Made by a program: the position numbers and the translations under genes | Shown here: positions 43,761-53,630 of the stretch, piece after piece | Layout: each line of letters starts with the position of its first letter | Numbering within the stretch: position 1 is the stretch's first letter | Source of the DNA: Leifsonia xyli | Lineage (GTDB): Bacteria; Actinomycetota; Actinomycetes; Actinomycetales; Microbacteriaceae | Length of the DNA stretch: 64,000 nucleotides | Assembly (NCBI GenBank): GCA_003243275.1 | Contig: QFQR01000006.1 | Span: 186,001 to 250,000, forward strand | Direction: 5' to 3' | Notes under the pieces: generated by a model | Seen by the model: the letters and a program-made list of their open reading frames with translations, nothing else | Database searches by the model: none | Told to the model about the DNA's origin: nothing

Positions 43761-44957
43761 GTGGACGGGATGCGGAGGCGCGGACCCCTGCTCGCGGCCG
43801 TGCTCGCCGGGGCGGCGCTCGTCGGCTGCACGCAGGCGGCCTCGCCGGTGTCGGCAGCCCCGCCGCGCGCCTGGGCACCCGCGGTGGCGCCCGCGTCGGT
43901 CGACCCCGCCACCGCCTACGTCGAGGCGCGGCTGGCCGACATGACGACGCTCCAGCTCGCCGAGAGCGTCATCATGATCCGCATCCCGAGCACCGATCCG
44001 GATGCCGCCCGGGCCGCCGTCGCGGCATCCGGGATCGCCGGGGTGATCCTGATGGGCGCCGACACGCGCTACTCGCCCGAGGTGGCGCACGCGCTCACCT
44101 CGGCGCTCGTCACCGACCCGGGCCTGCCCCCGCTCACCGCCGTCGACCAGGAGGGCGGCACCGTCGCGCGGCTCGACGACCCCGGTCCGAGCGCGCCGGC
44201 ACTCGGACGGATGCCACCCGAGGCCACCCGCCAGGCGTTCGCCGACCGCGCGCGACTGGTGGCATCCGGCGGCTTCACCCTCAACTTCGGGATCGTCGCG
44301 GACGTCACCTCCGATCCGCGTTCCTTCATCGCGCCGCGGGTGTTCGGCGGCGACCCCGCCGCCGTGTCGGCGCGGGTCGCCGAGGCTGTCGCGGGGGAGC
44401 ACGGCATCGTGCTCTCGACGCTCAAGCACTTCCCGGGGCACGGTGCGGTCGCGGGCGACTCGCACCAGCTCATCCCCGAGACCGCGATGAGCCTCGACGA
44501 CTGGCGTGCGAGCGAGGCACCGCCGTTCGAGGCGGGCATCGCCGCCGGGGCGGAGCTCGTCATGATGGGGCACCTGCGTTTTACGGCGGTGGATGCGGCG
44601 CCCGCCTCGCTCTCGCCCGCCTGGTACCGCATCCTGCGCGAGGAGCTCGGGTTCGACGGGGTCATCGTGACCGACTCGCTCAGCATGCTGCAGTCGAGTG
44701 GTGAGCCGGCCCTCGCCGACCCGGATGCGAACGGCCTCGCGGCGCTCACCGCGGGTGCCGACCTGCTGCTCTACGCGGGCCCGCTCGACACCGCGGCGCT
44801 CGCTGCGCGCATCACGGCGGCGGTCGACGACGGCAGCCTGCCGCGCGAGCGTCTCGAGGATGCCGCCCGCCGGGTGCTCGAGCTGCGGAGGGGTCTCGCC
44901 ACCTCCGACGCGCCGTACGCGCGGTGTCGTGCGGCGTGCGCGGTGGCGGCGAGCTGA
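43761..44957 (+). CDS. NagZ-like GH3 lipoprotein
   Basis: The 398-residue protein has a lipoprotein signal (PLLAAVLAGAALVGC) and a family 3 glycoside hydrolase barrel. The NagZ-type catalytic loop KHFPGHGAVAGDSH carries the general-acid His and Asp. PPLTAVDQEGGTVARL marks the substrate-binding region, and VTDSLSM the C-terminal edge that supplies the nucleophile Asp. It probably removes N-acetylglucosamine from peptidoglycan fragments at the cell surface. GTG 43761 fits a leaderless transcript (TAGCCT six bases upstream). ATG 43770, with GGGAG eight bases before it, is the alternative. Confidence 0.92.
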   Translation: MDGMRRRGPLLAAVLAGAALVGCTQAASPVSAAPPRAWAPAVAPASVDPATAYVEARLADMTTLQLAESVIMIRIPSTDPDAARAAVAASGIAGVILMGADTRYSPEVAHALTSALVTDPGLPPLTAVDQEGGTVARLDDPGPSAPALGRMPPEATRQAFADRARLVASGGFTLNFGIVADVTSDPRSFIAPRVFGGDPAAVSARVAEAVAGEHGIVLSTLKHFPGHGAVAGDSHQLIPETAMSLDDWRASEAPPFEAGIAAGAELVMMGHLRFTAVDAAPASLSPAWYRILREELGFDGVIVTDSLSMLQSSGEPALADPDANGLAALTAGADLLLYAGPLDTAALAARITAAVDDGSLPRERLEDAARRVLELRRGLATSDAPYARCRAACAVAAS

Positions 44958-44993
44958 GGGGCCGGGGTATCGAAACCGGCCCCGACGGGCGCG

Positions 44994-45284
44994 CTACTCG
45001 CCGAGGGCGAGTGTCGGCAGCTGCACGTCGACGGGCGCCGGAGCGGGAGCGTCGACCGCGGTCACGACCGCGACGACCGGTGCCCGCACGGGTGCCGGTC
45101 CCGGCTGGAGCGCGGCGACGCCGAGCACGGCGGCGGTGCCGGTGAGCGCCACGAGTGCGGCGCCGGCGAGCCCGCGGCGCACCTCGAGACGACCGGCACG
45201 GTGCAGGATGACGAGGGCGCTCACGATCGCGGTGAGCGCGGCCGCGGCGAGCGCGACGATCAGCAGGGTGAGCAGGCCGGACAT
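44994..45284 (-). CDS. Small two-helix membrane protein
   Basis: The 96-residue product has two membrane helices (LLTLLIVALAAAALTAIVSA and LAGAALVALTGTAAVLGVAA) joined by a basic loop (HRAGRLEVRRG). A Pro/Val/Ala-rich tail follows, probably outside the membrane (APAPAPVDVQLPTLALGE). No family is recognised. The ATG at 45284 has GAAGGA upstream. It is convergent with the NagZ-like lipoprotein, 36 bases away. Confidence 0.68.
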   Translation of the reverse strand: MSGLLTLLIVALAAAALTAIVSALVILHRAGRLEVRRGLAGAALVALTGTAAVLGVAALQPGPAPVRAPVVAVVTAVDAPAPAPVDVQLPTLALGE

Positions 45285-45419
45285 GCCGGGATCCTTCGGG
45301 TGGGGGGAGGGCGGCGGGTGACCGCCCGGCAGGGTGACCCCACGATAGCAGGCCCCCATCCGGGGGACAATGGCCTCTCCCGGCAGGGGATCCCAAGAGC
45401 GACCTCCCGGGCGCGTCCC

Positions 45420-46475
45420 TCAGGCGCGTGGCGTGTCGAGCAGCCCCAGTGCCGCGAGTTCCTCGGCGAGTTCCGCGCCATCCGCCCCGTAGACCCACGG
45501 CGCGGCGCCCTCGTGCGCCTCCCGCTGGGCGCGACCGCCCGCGAACACCGCCTCGCCGGGGCTGAGTTCCCGGATGGCGACGGCCGCCAGGTTCTCGGGG
45601 TGCGCATCCGCGAACTCCCGGTAGCGCTCCTCGTCGTGCTGACCGTCGTCTCCCACGAGCAGCCAGCGCAGCCGCGGGAACTCCTCGGCGAGCCGCGCGA
45701 GGCTCGCCTGCTTGTGCTCCTGACCGCTGCGGAACCAGCGGTCGGTCGTCGGCCCCCAGTCGGTCAGCAGGAACGCGCCGCGCGGGTAGAGATTCCGCGA
45801 CAGGAAGCGGTCGAGCGTCGGCACGATGTTCCAGGCGCCGGTGGAGAGATAGACGACGGGGCTGCCCGGATGCGCCGTCATGAGCCGGTCGAACAGCACC
45901 GACATCCCCGGGACGGGGCGCCGGGCGTGCTCGCCCCGCACGAAGGTGTTCCAGGCGGCGAGCAGCGGATGCGGGAGCGCCGTCACCATGACGGTGTCGT
46001 CGACGTCCGAGATGAGGCCGAACTCGACCGTTTCCTCGACGACGAAGACCGGCGCCTCGATCGCATCCGAGCCCTCGAGCGTGAGCAGGATGCTGCTCCA
46101 CCGGGGCGTCAGCCGCACCTCGATGCGCGCGTCGATCACCCCGCCGCGGTCGGCGTGGATGAGGTGCTCGGTGTCGCCGGCGCGCACCCGGATCTCGGCG
46201 TCACGCACGGGAATGCTCGTGAAGCTGCGCCAGCCGCGGATGCTGGTGTACCGATCGGGGGCGCGTCGCCCCGGCCGCACCAGCACGACGCGGCCGAGCA
46301 CGCGCATCCAGCCGTCACCGCCGTATCCGGGGAACGGGATGATGGTCGGCACCAGTCCTCGCCGGCGGCCGCGGCGCTCGCGGAGGCGATGGATGGCGTC
46401 TTCGACCCGTGCCGCGAGGTGCAGCGGCCGGGGAATCTCCGCGGCGGCGGTCGAGGCCTTCGCGGAGCGCTTCAT
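45420..46475 (-). CDS. App1/DUF2183-type phosphatidate phosphatase-like protein
   Basis: The 351-residue protein has a beta-rich N-terminal domain and a HAD-type phosphatase core with the motif GLISDVDDTVM (DxDxT) near residue 157. Downstream motifs VVYLSTGAWNI (Ser/Thr motif II) and RLRWLLVGDDGQHD (acidic motif) follow. It matches the App1/DUF2183 group, which in yeast removes phosphate from phosphatidic acid; the bacterial role is less clear. The ATG at 46475 is divergent from a TetR gene. Confidence 0.92.
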   Translation of the reverse strand: MKRSAKASTAAAEIPRPLHLAARVEDAIHRLRERRGRRRGLVPTIIPFPGYGGDGWMRVLGRVVLVRPGRRAPDRYTSIRGWRSFTSIPVRDAEIRVRAGDTEHLIHADRGGVIDARIEVRLTPRWSSILLTLEGSDAIEAPVFVVEETVEFGLISDVDDTVMVTALPHPLLAAWNTFVRGEHARRPVPGMSVLFDRLMTAHPGSPVVYLSTGAWNIVPTLDRFLSRNLYPRGAFLLTDWGPTTDRWFRSGQEHKQASLARLAEEFPRLRWLLVGDDGQHDEERYREFADAHPENLAAVAIRELSPGEAVFAGGRAQREAHEGAAPWVYGADGAELAEELAALGLLDTPRA

Positions 46476-46516
46476 CCGTCCAGTGTGTCATGGCGATTTT
46501 CGCCCCGATTCCTTCA

Positions 46517-46543
46517 TCGTTGCGGCTACAATCGCGGCAACGA
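46517..46543. promoter_or_regulatory. Operator spanning the -10 element of the TetR gene
   Basis: TCGTTGC (46517-46523) and GCAACGA (46537-46543) are perfect inverted arms with 13 bases between. The -10-like TACAAT (46527-46532) lies in the centre. A repressor here would mask the promoter. Confidence 0.72.
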
Positions 46544-46556
46544 CGGAGGAGTCACC

Positions 46557-47207
46557 GTGCCCGATACCTTGGCCGCCGCGCGCGACGTCCATGCGAGCTT
46601 GATTCGCAATGAGCCCATGCAGGCGCGCAGTACCGCGCGCCTTGCCGCCCTTCTCGATGCGGCCGCGACGGTCGTCGATGAGATCGGCTACGAGCGGCTC
46701 ACGACCGCGATGGTCGCCGACGGCGCGGGGGCGTCGATCGGCACCGTCTACCGCTACTTCCCCGACCGCATCGCCGTGTTGCAGAGCCTCGCGGCCCGCA
46801 ACGAGGAACGGATCATCGAGCGCGTCGTCGACGCCGTGTCGGCTCCCGAGCACGAGGACTGGCTGGCCGCGTTGGGCGGCGCATTCGAGGTGCTGGTGAC
46901 CTTCTTCCGCCAGGAGCCTGGCTTCGCGTCGCTCCGCTTGGGCGATGTGCTCGACCTGCGTCCTGCCGACGGCACACCGCGCAACTCGATCATGGCGAAC
47001 GCCATCTTCGACGCGATCTCCTCCCGCTTCGGGCTCGGCGACGAGCCGCGTGCGCGTGCCGGCTTCGAGATCGCCATCGAGACGACGGATGCGCTCGTGG
47101 CCCGCGCCTTCGCGCGCGACGCGCAGGGTGACCCGGAGCGTCTCGCCGCGGCCCGCGCGGCGGTGCGCGCGATCCTCGCCGACCACCTGGCGCTGCCCGC
47201 ACGCTGA
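46557..47207 (+). CDS. TetR-family regulator
   Basis: The 216-residue protein has a TetR DNA-binding domain (LLDAAATVVDEIGYERLTTA, then DGAGASIGTVYRYFPDRIAV) and a helical ligand domain. The GTG at 46557 has GGAGGAG upstream. A perfect inverted repeat straddles its promoter, suggesting autorepression. Its other target may be the divergent App1-like gene or the osmoprotectant importer that follows after about 125 bases on the same strand; context alone cannot decide. Confidence 0.9.
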   Translation: MPDTLAAARDVHASLIRNEPMQARSTARLAALLDAAATVVDEIGYERLTTAMVADGAGASIGTVYRYFPDRIAVLQSLAARNEERIIERVVDAVSAPEHEDWLAALGGAFEVLVTFFRQEPGFASLRLGDVLDLRPADGTPRNSIMANAIFDAISSRFGLGDEPRARAGFEIAIETTDALVARAFARDAQGDPERLAAARAAVRAILADHLALPAR

Positions 47208-47333
47208 TCGGCGGATGCGCTCCGCGGGAGCGTTGCGGCCGTCATCTGGTGAAACTCCCGGCGTCGGTGGCCCTCCATAGGGTTGAGTGGAGGTGAACCG
47301 GGCATCCCCGCACCGGTTCGGCGAGGGGCGAGC

Positions 47334-48238
<905 letters not shown>

Positions 48239-48239
<1 letters not shown>

Positions 48240-48946
48240 TGGCCTGGCTGTGGGACAACCTCGACCTCGTGCTCGGGCTCGCCGCGGATCACATCCGGCT
48301 GAGCGTCGTGCCGATCGTGGTCGGTCTCGCAGCCAGCATCCCGCTCGGATGGCTCGCCCACCGCTCGCGCCTCGCGCGCCTGCTCCTGCTGCCGACGGCA
48401 TCCGTGTTGTTCACGATCCCGTCGATCGCGCTGTTCGTGACGCTGCCCGTCGTGCTCGGCACCCGCATCCTCGACGACGCGAACGTCGTCGTGGCGCTCT
48501 CGATCTACGCCGTCGCGATCATGGTGCGCGGCGCGGTCGACGCCTTCGGCTCGGTGCCCGCGGATGCCGTGCAGGCGGCCACGGCGCTCGGATACGGGCG
48601 CTGGTCGCGCTTCCGCGCCGTGGAGCTGCCGCTCGCGGGGCCGGTGCTGCTCGCCAACCTGCGCGTCGTGGCCGTCAGCACCGTGAGCCTGCTCTCGGTG
48701 GCCGCGGTGATCGGCAAGGGCGGGCTCGGCTATCTGTTCATCAACGGGTATCAACGGGCCTTCCCCGAGGAGATCCTCATCGGCATCGTCGGCACCCTGC
48801 TGATCGCGCTGCTGTTCGATCTCGTGCTGCAACTCGCCGGACGCGTGCTCATGCCGTGGCCGCGCCCGGGTCGGCGGGTGCGGGGTCGGCGCGCCGGCGG
48901 GTCCGCGGGTGTCGGCGCCGGTGTCGCGAGGGAGGGGCTCGCGTGA
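48239..48946 (+). CDS. OpuC-type permease, first subunit
   Basis: The 235-residue protein has about five membrane helices and the osmoprotectant permease pattern AATALGYGRWSRFRAVELPL (EAA loop). An Arg/Gly-rich C-terminus extends beyond the last helix (RRVRGRRAGGSAGV). It belongs with OpuCB/ProW-type permeases. It begins by sharing one base with the ATPase stop and overlaps the next permease by four. Confidence 0.92.
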
Positions 48947-49683
48947 ACTTCTTCGCCGACGCCTTCGCCTACCTCGCCGACCCGGTGCACTGGACCGAGC
49001 AGAACGGCATCCTGCAGCGCCTCGGCGAGCACCTGTTCGTGACGCTGCTCGCGATGCTCGTCGCGGTGCTCGTCGCCGTGCCGATCGGGCTCGCGATCGG
49101 GCACACCGGCCGGGGGCGCACGGCCGCGATCGTCATCACCGGGTCGGCGCGCGCCATCCCGACCTTCGGTCTGCTGCTGTTCATCGTGCTGCTCGCCGGG
49201 CTCGGGGTGCTGCCGGTCGTGCTCGTGCTGGCGCTGCTCGCGATCCCGCCGCTGCTCGCCGGGGTCTACACGGGCATCGAGTCGGTGCAGCCCGAGGTCG
49301 CGGATGCCGCGCGCGCGGTCGGCATGTCGGGTGCTCAGGTGCTCGGCCGGGTCGAGGTGCCGCTCGGGCTGCCGCTCGCGATCGGCGGGCTGCGTTCCGC
49401 GGTGCTGCAGGTGATCGCGACGGCGACGCTCGCGGCCTACGTCGGGCAGGGCGGGCTCGGCCGCTACCTCATCGAGGGTCTCGCCCGACGCGACTACGTG
49501 ATCGCGATCGTCGGGGCGATCCTCGTCGCGGCGCTCGCCCTCCTCGTCGACGGCGTCCTCGCCATCGTCCAGAGACTCGTCGTGCCGCGCGGGGTGTCGC
49601 GCGTCACGACCTCCGCCTCCGCCCCGAGCTCGGGGCGCAGGAATCCGCAGCGCACACCCGCACAAGAAGGAGAATTCGCATGA
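48943..49683 (+). CDS. OpuC-type permease, second subunit
   Basis: The 246-residue protein has about six helices and the EAA segment DAARAVGMSGAQVLGRVEVP. It pairs with the previous permease to form the importer channel (OpuCD-like). The GTG at 48943 overlaps the preceding stop (GTGA), and its stop overlaps the binding protein start in the same way. Confidence 0.92.
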   Translation: MNFFADAFAYLADPVHWTEQNGILQRLGEHLFVTLLAMLVAVLVAVPIGLAIGHTGRGRTAAIVITGSARAIPTFGLLLFIVLLAGLGVLPVVLVLALLAIPPLLAGVYTGIESVQPEVADAARAVGMSGAQVLGRVEVPLGLPLAIGGLRSAVLQVIATATLAAYVGQGGLGRYLIEGLARRDYVIAIVGAILVAALALLVDGVLAIVQRLVVPRGVSRVTTSASAPSSGRRNPQRTPAQEGEFA

Positions 49684-50609
49684 TCGCATCGACTCGCCGG
49701 CTGATCGCCGGCCTGGCCGCAGTCGGCGTCGCCGTCGCGCTCGCCGGATGCAGCACCTCCGACCCGCTCGGAGGTGGCACATCCTCGCCCGGCGACGTGA
49801 CGAAGATCACCATCGGCTCGCAGGCGTTCCCGGAGAGCGACATCCTGGCCCAGCTCTACGGTCAGGTGCTCGCCGCGAACGGCTTCACCGTCGACTACGC
49901 GGCGGGCATCGGCTCTCGTGAGGCCTTCATCCCCGCCCTCCAGGACGGCTCGATCGACCTCATCCCCGACTACAGCGGCAACCTGCTCTACGGCGCAGAC
50001 AAGGCCGCCACCGCCACCTCCTCGGAGGATGTCGCGGCCGCGCTGCCCGCGGCGCTGAAGCCTCTGGGGCTCACGGCGCTCACTCCCGCTCCCGCGGAGG
50101 ACGCCGACGCGCTCGTGGTGACGCCCGAGTTCGCGGCGGAGCACAAGCTCGTCACCATCGCGGACCTGGCGCCCATCGCCTCCCAGCTCACCATCGGTGC
50201 CAACACCGAGTTCGAAGGCCGGCCGTACGGTCGTGCCGGACTCGAGTCGGTGTACGGCGTGACCGGGTGGACGTTCAAGGCGATCGACGACTACGGCGGG
50301 CCGGGCACCCTGAGCGACCTGCTCGCGGGCAACATCCAGGTCGCCGACATCTACACCACGACCCCGTCGATCAAGCAGAACAAGCTCGTCGTGCTGGAAG
50401 ACCCGAAGAACCTCATCGCGGCCCAGAACGTCGTGCCGTTGCTGAACTCCGCCTACGCGACCGACAAGGTCACCGGCCTGCTCGACAAGGTGTCGGCGGC
50501 GCTCACGACCGACGAGCTGCTCGGGCTGAACGAGATCAGCGCGGGTGCCGACAAGCCCTCGCCCGCGAAGGTCGCGAAGGACTGGCTGACCGCGAAGGGG
50601 CTCATCTGA
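49680..50609 (+). CDS. Osmoprotectant-binding lipoprotein (OpuCC/ProX type)
   Basis: The 309-residue protein has a lipoprotein signal with lipobox LAGC (Cys near residue 24) and an OpuAC-type ligand-binding domain: KITIGSQAFPESDILAQLYG at the start, DGSIDLIPDYSGNLLYG in the middle and LLNSAYATDKVTGLLDKVS near the end. It should bind glycine betaine, choline or a related compatible solute at the cell surface. AAGGAG lies eight bases before the ATG at 49680. It completes a four-gene importer. Confidence 0.94.
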   Translation: MIASTRRLIAGLAAVGVAVALAGCSTSDPLGGGTSSPGDVTKITIGSQAFPESDILAQLYGQVLAANGFTVDYAAGIGSREAFIPALQDGSIDLIPDYSGNLLYGADKAATATSSEDVAAALPAALKPLGLTALTPAPAEDADALVVTPEFAAEHKLVTIADLAPIASQLTIGANTEFEGRPYGRAGLESVYGVTGWTFKAIDDYGGPGTLSDLLAGNIQVADIYTTTPSIKQNKLVVLEDPKNLIAAQNVVPLLNSAYATDKVTGLLDKVSAALTTDELLGLNEISAGADKPSPAKVAKDWLTAKGLI

Positions 50610-50616
50610 CGCGGGC

Positions 50617-50700
50617 GTCTCGATAGGCGTCGCCCGCGGCGGCGCTCCTCGGCCACCTCACATCCCGGTGGTCGAGGAGCGCCCGCGAAGCGGAGATCGC
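50617..50700. repeat. Degraded family A-like repeat
   Basis: GTCTCGATAGGCGTCGC... and GGTGGTCGAGGAGCGCCCGC are two facing pieces resembling the ends of the family A unit, separated by GGCGCTCCTCGGCCACCTCA. The same inner piece occurs near 37670. It may be a diverged or nested copy. Confidence 0.5.
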
Positions 50701-50714
50701 GCCCGCGAAGCTGG

Positions 50715-51404
50715 TCAGTCGTCGGCATCCTCGATCGTGTTCGCGTCGCCGTCGCCGGGACGCACCCAGTGCTTGGCTTCGCTGCGTTCGAGGAATCTCT
50801 TGACGAGCACCACCGCGACGAGGAAGACGACGATCGCCCCCACGAAGATGTAGCCCGCCCAGTGCAGCTGCTGGGAGAGCTCGCGGTAGGAGCCCGCGGC
50901 GAGGGCGCCGACCGTCACGTAGGCGAACGCCCACAGCACGCACGCGGGCGCGGTCCAGGCGATGAATCGGCGGTAGCTCATCGTGCTCATCCCCACCGTG
51001 AGCGGCACGAGCGAGTGCAGCACCGGCAGGAAACGGGAGACGAACACCGCGATTCCGCCGCGCCGGTCGACGTAGTTCTCCGCGCGCTCCCAGTTGTGCT
51101 CGCCGATGCGCCTGCCGAGTCGGGAGTGCCGGATCTTCGGGCCGAAGAACCTCCCGAGCGCGAAGCCGAGCGACTCCCCGCCGAGCGCACCGAGGATCAC
51201 GGCGGCGACGAGCGCCGCATACTCGGTCGGGCTTCCCACCGCGGTCGCCGCGACGATCACGATGGTGTCGCCCGGCACCACGAGGCCCACGAGCACCGAG
51301 GTCTCGAGGAACATGCCGACGCCCGCGAGCAGCGTGCGCAGCACGGGGTCGATCGACTGCACGGCGTCGAGCAAGCCGGTGAGCAGCTCGTTGAACCAGC
51401 TCAC
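50715..51404 (-). CDS. DedA-family membrane protein
   Basis: The 229-residue protein is a DedA/SNARE-associated family member. It has a re-entrant segment (SVLVGLVVPGDTIVIVAATA), the motif GRFFGPKIRHSRLGRRIGEH and the family signature FVSRFLPVLHSLVPLTVGMS. Members transport or flip lipids such as undecaprenyl phosphate in some species. The GTG at 51404 overlaps the PabC-like gene stop (GTGA), so the two are co-translated. Confidence 0.93.
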   Translation of the reverse strand: MSWFNELLTGLLDAVQSIDPVLRTLLAGVGMFLETSVLVGLVVPGDTIVIVAATAVGSPTEYAALVAAVILGALGGESLGFALGRFFGPKIRHSRLGRRIGEHNWERAENYVDRRGGIAVFVSRFLPVLHSLVPLTVGMSTMSYRRFIAWTAPACVLWAFAYVTVGALAAGSYRELSQQLHWAGYIFVGAIVVFLVAVVLVKRFLERSEAKHWVRPGDGDANTIEDADD

Positions 51405-52237
51405 GCGGGTGCACCCTCGTCGTCTGCACGGGGCGGAAGCGCACGCCGCAGAGCGTCGAGCCGCACCCGCCAGCGGGACAGGCGGCCCGGCTCCTCGGCG
51501 ACACCGGCCGGGCCGCCCTGCCAGGCCGTCACGATGCGGATGCCGTGAAGCGCGCTGAGCGCCCACACCTCGCGTCCGTCGAGGTCTTCGGGTCGCATCC
51601 GCTGCTCCTCGACCGGGATGCCGAGGGCCGTCGCGAGCGTGGCGACCGTGCGCTCGGTGATCGAGGGGATGCGGGCGATCGTCCGGTCGACGACGCAGAG
51701 GGTGCCGCCCTCCCACCAGACCAGGCTCGAGGTGGAGCCCTCGGCGATGTGCCCCTCGGGCGTCAGGATGACCGCCTCGTCGGCACCGCGCCGTTGCGCT
51801 TCGGTGCGCAGCCGCACCATCGCGGCGAGATCCGGGCCCTTGACCGTGGGTGCGGTGCGCGGGTCGCGGTCCGCGTGGGTGGTGAGCACGAGCGAGCGGT
51901 GCAGGGCGGGCGCCTCCCGCATCCGCACGAGCAGCTGCGGGGAGCCGAGCTGCTCCCGAAGTTCGACCCGCGGGAACCAGGAGCCGTGGCGGGGGATGGC
52001 GTCGACCGCCGCGGCCCAGAACGACTCCAGGTCGAGCTCGCGCGCCCGGGCCCGCGGGATCGAGGTGAGAAAGCGCCCCCGGTGCAGCTCGAGTCCGCGC
52101 ACCGTTCCCTCCTCGACGAGCCACGAATCGGCGACCTCGACGATCGCCGGGGCGAGGTCGCAGTCATCGCGCGGCACGAGCGCACCCGCCTGCCACAGCG
52201 AGGTGGTCGCCACGGGGGCGGTGGGGACGGCGCTCAT
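51401..52237 (-). CDS. pabC: Aminodeoxychorismate lyase-like class IV aminotransferase
   Basis: The 278-residue protein is a fold-type IV PLP enzyme. The putative cofactor Lys is in APTVKGPDLAAMVRLRTEAQ, and the conserved EGSTSSLVWW loop holds the cofactor phosphate side. Next to pabB it most likely converts 4-amino-4-deoxychorismate to p-aminobenzoate and pyruvate for folate synthesis. The ATG at 52237 lies only 11 bases from the divergent pabB start. On the minus strand TAGCCT is six bases upstream, so the transcript may be leaderless. Confidence 0.88.
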   Translation of the reverse strand: MSAVPTAPVATTSLWQAGALVPRDDCDLAPAIVEVADSWLVEEGTVRGLELHRGRFLTSIPRARARELDLESFWAAAVDAIPRHGSWFPRVELREQLGSPQLLVRMREAPALHRSLVLTTHADRDPRTAPTVKGPDLAAMVRLRTEAQRRGADEAVILTPEGHIAEGSTSSLVWWEGGTLCVVDRTIARIPSITERTVATLATALGIPVEEQRMRPEDLDGREVWALSALHGIRIVTAWQGGPAGVAEEPGRLSRWRVRLDALRRALPPRADDEGAPA

Positions 52238-52249
52238 AAGATCAGGCTA
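52237..52249. promoter_or_regulatory. Overlapping leaderless promoters of pabC and pabB
   Basis: On the plus strand TAAGAT (52237-52242) lies six bases before the pabB ATG at 52249. On the minus strand TAGCCT (52244-52249) lies six bases before the pabC ATG at 52237. Both -10 elements fall within the 13 bases from one start to the other. Confidence 0.6.
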
Positions 52250-53577
52250 TGCGTCTCCGGCTCCTGCGGCATCCGCTCGGCGGCGGATTCGACGCCCGCG
52301 CGCTGTTCGCGACCTTGCACCCCGCGGGGGATGCGTTCTGGCTCGACTCCGGACCCGGGGGGCGGGCGTTCCTCGGCACGGGGGAGCGCGTCAAGCTCGC
52401 GCCAGGGCGGGTGCTCGCGACGCTGCGGGAGGAGCTCGCCGCGCTGGGCGCGGGGGAGCCGTTCGGTGGGGTGCCTCTCGGGTTGGTGGGCTGGCTCGGC
52501 TACGAGCTGCGCGGCGAGACCACGGGGGCGCAGGTGCGGGCGCGGGGTGCGCATCCGGATGCCGCGTTCCTGCGGGTGGATCGCCTGCTGCTCGTCGAGG
52601 GTGACGGCGAGGCCTCGCTCCTCGCGCTGGGTGAGGCCTGGGAGGGGGAGATCGCCGAGTGGCGGAAGCGCACCCAACAGGTGATCGAGGAGTGCCGGGA
52701 AGCGCCGCGTCTCGAGACCGCCGCCGCACCCACCGTTCCTGCCATCCCCACCTGGCGCGACAGCCCCGCGCGCTATCTCGCGAACATCGCGGCCGCGCAG
52801 CGGGCCATCCGGGAGGGCGACGCCTACCAACTCTGTCTCACGAGCGAGGCGCGCATCCCCGGCGCCTTCGATGCGCTCGCGGTGTTCGATGCGGTGCGCG
52901 CCTCCGGTGCCACCCACCACGGCGGCCTGCTGCGGATCGGCGACGTCGCGCTCGTGTCGGCCTCGCCCGAGCGGTTCCTCGAGGTGTCGGCCGACGGTCT
53001 CGTGCGCACGAGCCCCATCAAGGGCACCCGGCCCCGCGATCCGCGCCCCGACGAGGACGCCCGGCTGCGCGGCGAGCTCGTCGCGAGCGAGAAGGAGCGC
53101 GCCGAGAACCTGATGATCGTCGACCTGATGCGCAACGACCTCTCGCGGGTGTGCGAGCTCGGCTCGGTCGCCGTCACCCGGCTGCTCGAGGTGGAGTCGT
53201 ACCGGCACGTGCACCAGCTCGTCTCGACGATCGAGGGGCGGCTGGCATCCGGTCGCGGTGTCGTGGATGCCGTGGCGGCGTGCTTCCCCGCGGGTTCGAT
53301 GACGGGGGCGCCCAAGTTGCGGGCGATCGAGCTGCTGGATGCGTGGGAGGACCGGCCGCGCGGACCCTACGCGGGCGCCTTCGGGTACCTCGCCGCCGAC
53401 GGCTCGGCTGATCTCGCGATGACCATCCGCACGGTCGTGATCGACGCGGAGGGCGCGTCCGTTGGGGCGGGCGGGGGCATCACCGCGCTCTCGGACCCCG
53501 CAGCGGAACTCGCCGAGGCGCGGCTGAAGGCCGCCGCCCTGCTCGCGGCCCTCGCCGCCGCCCCGCCCCCTCGCTGA
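52249..53577 (+). CDS. pabB: Aminodeoxychorismate synthase component I (PabB)
   Basis: The 442-residue protein is a chorismate-utilising enzyme: N-terminal domain with GLVGWLGYELRGETTG, catalytic domain with YQLCLTSEARIPG, the PabB hallmark SPIKGTRPR (Lys), ENLMIVDLMRNDLSRVCELG and FPAGSMTGAPKLRAIELLDA. It adds ammonia to chorismate using the glutaminase PabA encoded elsewhere. The PIKGT motif favours PabB over anthranilate synthase (which has PIAGT). The stop codon lies inside a family A repeat copy. The ATG at 52249 is apparently leaderless. Confidence 0.93.
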   Translation: MRLRLLRHPLGGGFDARALFATLHPAGDAFWLDSGPGGRAFLGTGERVKLAPGRVLATLREELAALGAGEPFGGVPLGLVGWLGYELRGETTGAQVRARGAHPDAAFLRVDRLLLVEGDGEASLLALGEAWEGEIAEWRKRTQQVIEECREAPRLETAAAPTVPAIPTWRDSPARYLANIAAAQRAIREGDAYQLCLTSEARIPGAFDALAVFDAVRASGATHHGGLLRIGDVALVSASPERFLEVSADGLVRTSPIKGTRPRDPRPDEDARLRGELVASEKERAENLMIVDLMRNDLSRVCELGSVAVTRLLEVESYRHVHQLVSTIEGRLASGRGVVDAVAACFPAGSMTGAPKLRAIELLDAWEDRPRGPYAGAFGYLAADGSADLAMTIRTVVIDAEGASVGAGGGITALSDPAAELAEARLKAAALLAALAAAPPPR

Positions 53578-53615
53578 TCGAGTACCGCCCGCAGGCCGGT
53601 GTATCGAGATCCCCC
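53573..53615. repeat. Dispersed intergenic repeat, family A, overlapping the pabB stop
   Basis: GCTGATCGAGTACCGCCCGC and GGTGTATCGAGATCCCC form a copy of the unit seen at 1958-1997. The TGA stop of pabB is contributed by the first bases of the repeat. Confidence 0.72.
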
Positions 53616-53616
53616 G

Positions 53617-53622
53617 TAGGCT
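53617..53622 (+). promoter_or_regulatory. Leaderless -10 element of the YaeQ gene
   Basis: TAGGCT lies eight bases before the ATG at 53631, with no ribosome site between. It directly follows the family A repeat. Confidence 0.5.
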
Positions 53623-53630
53623 CGAGGCTC

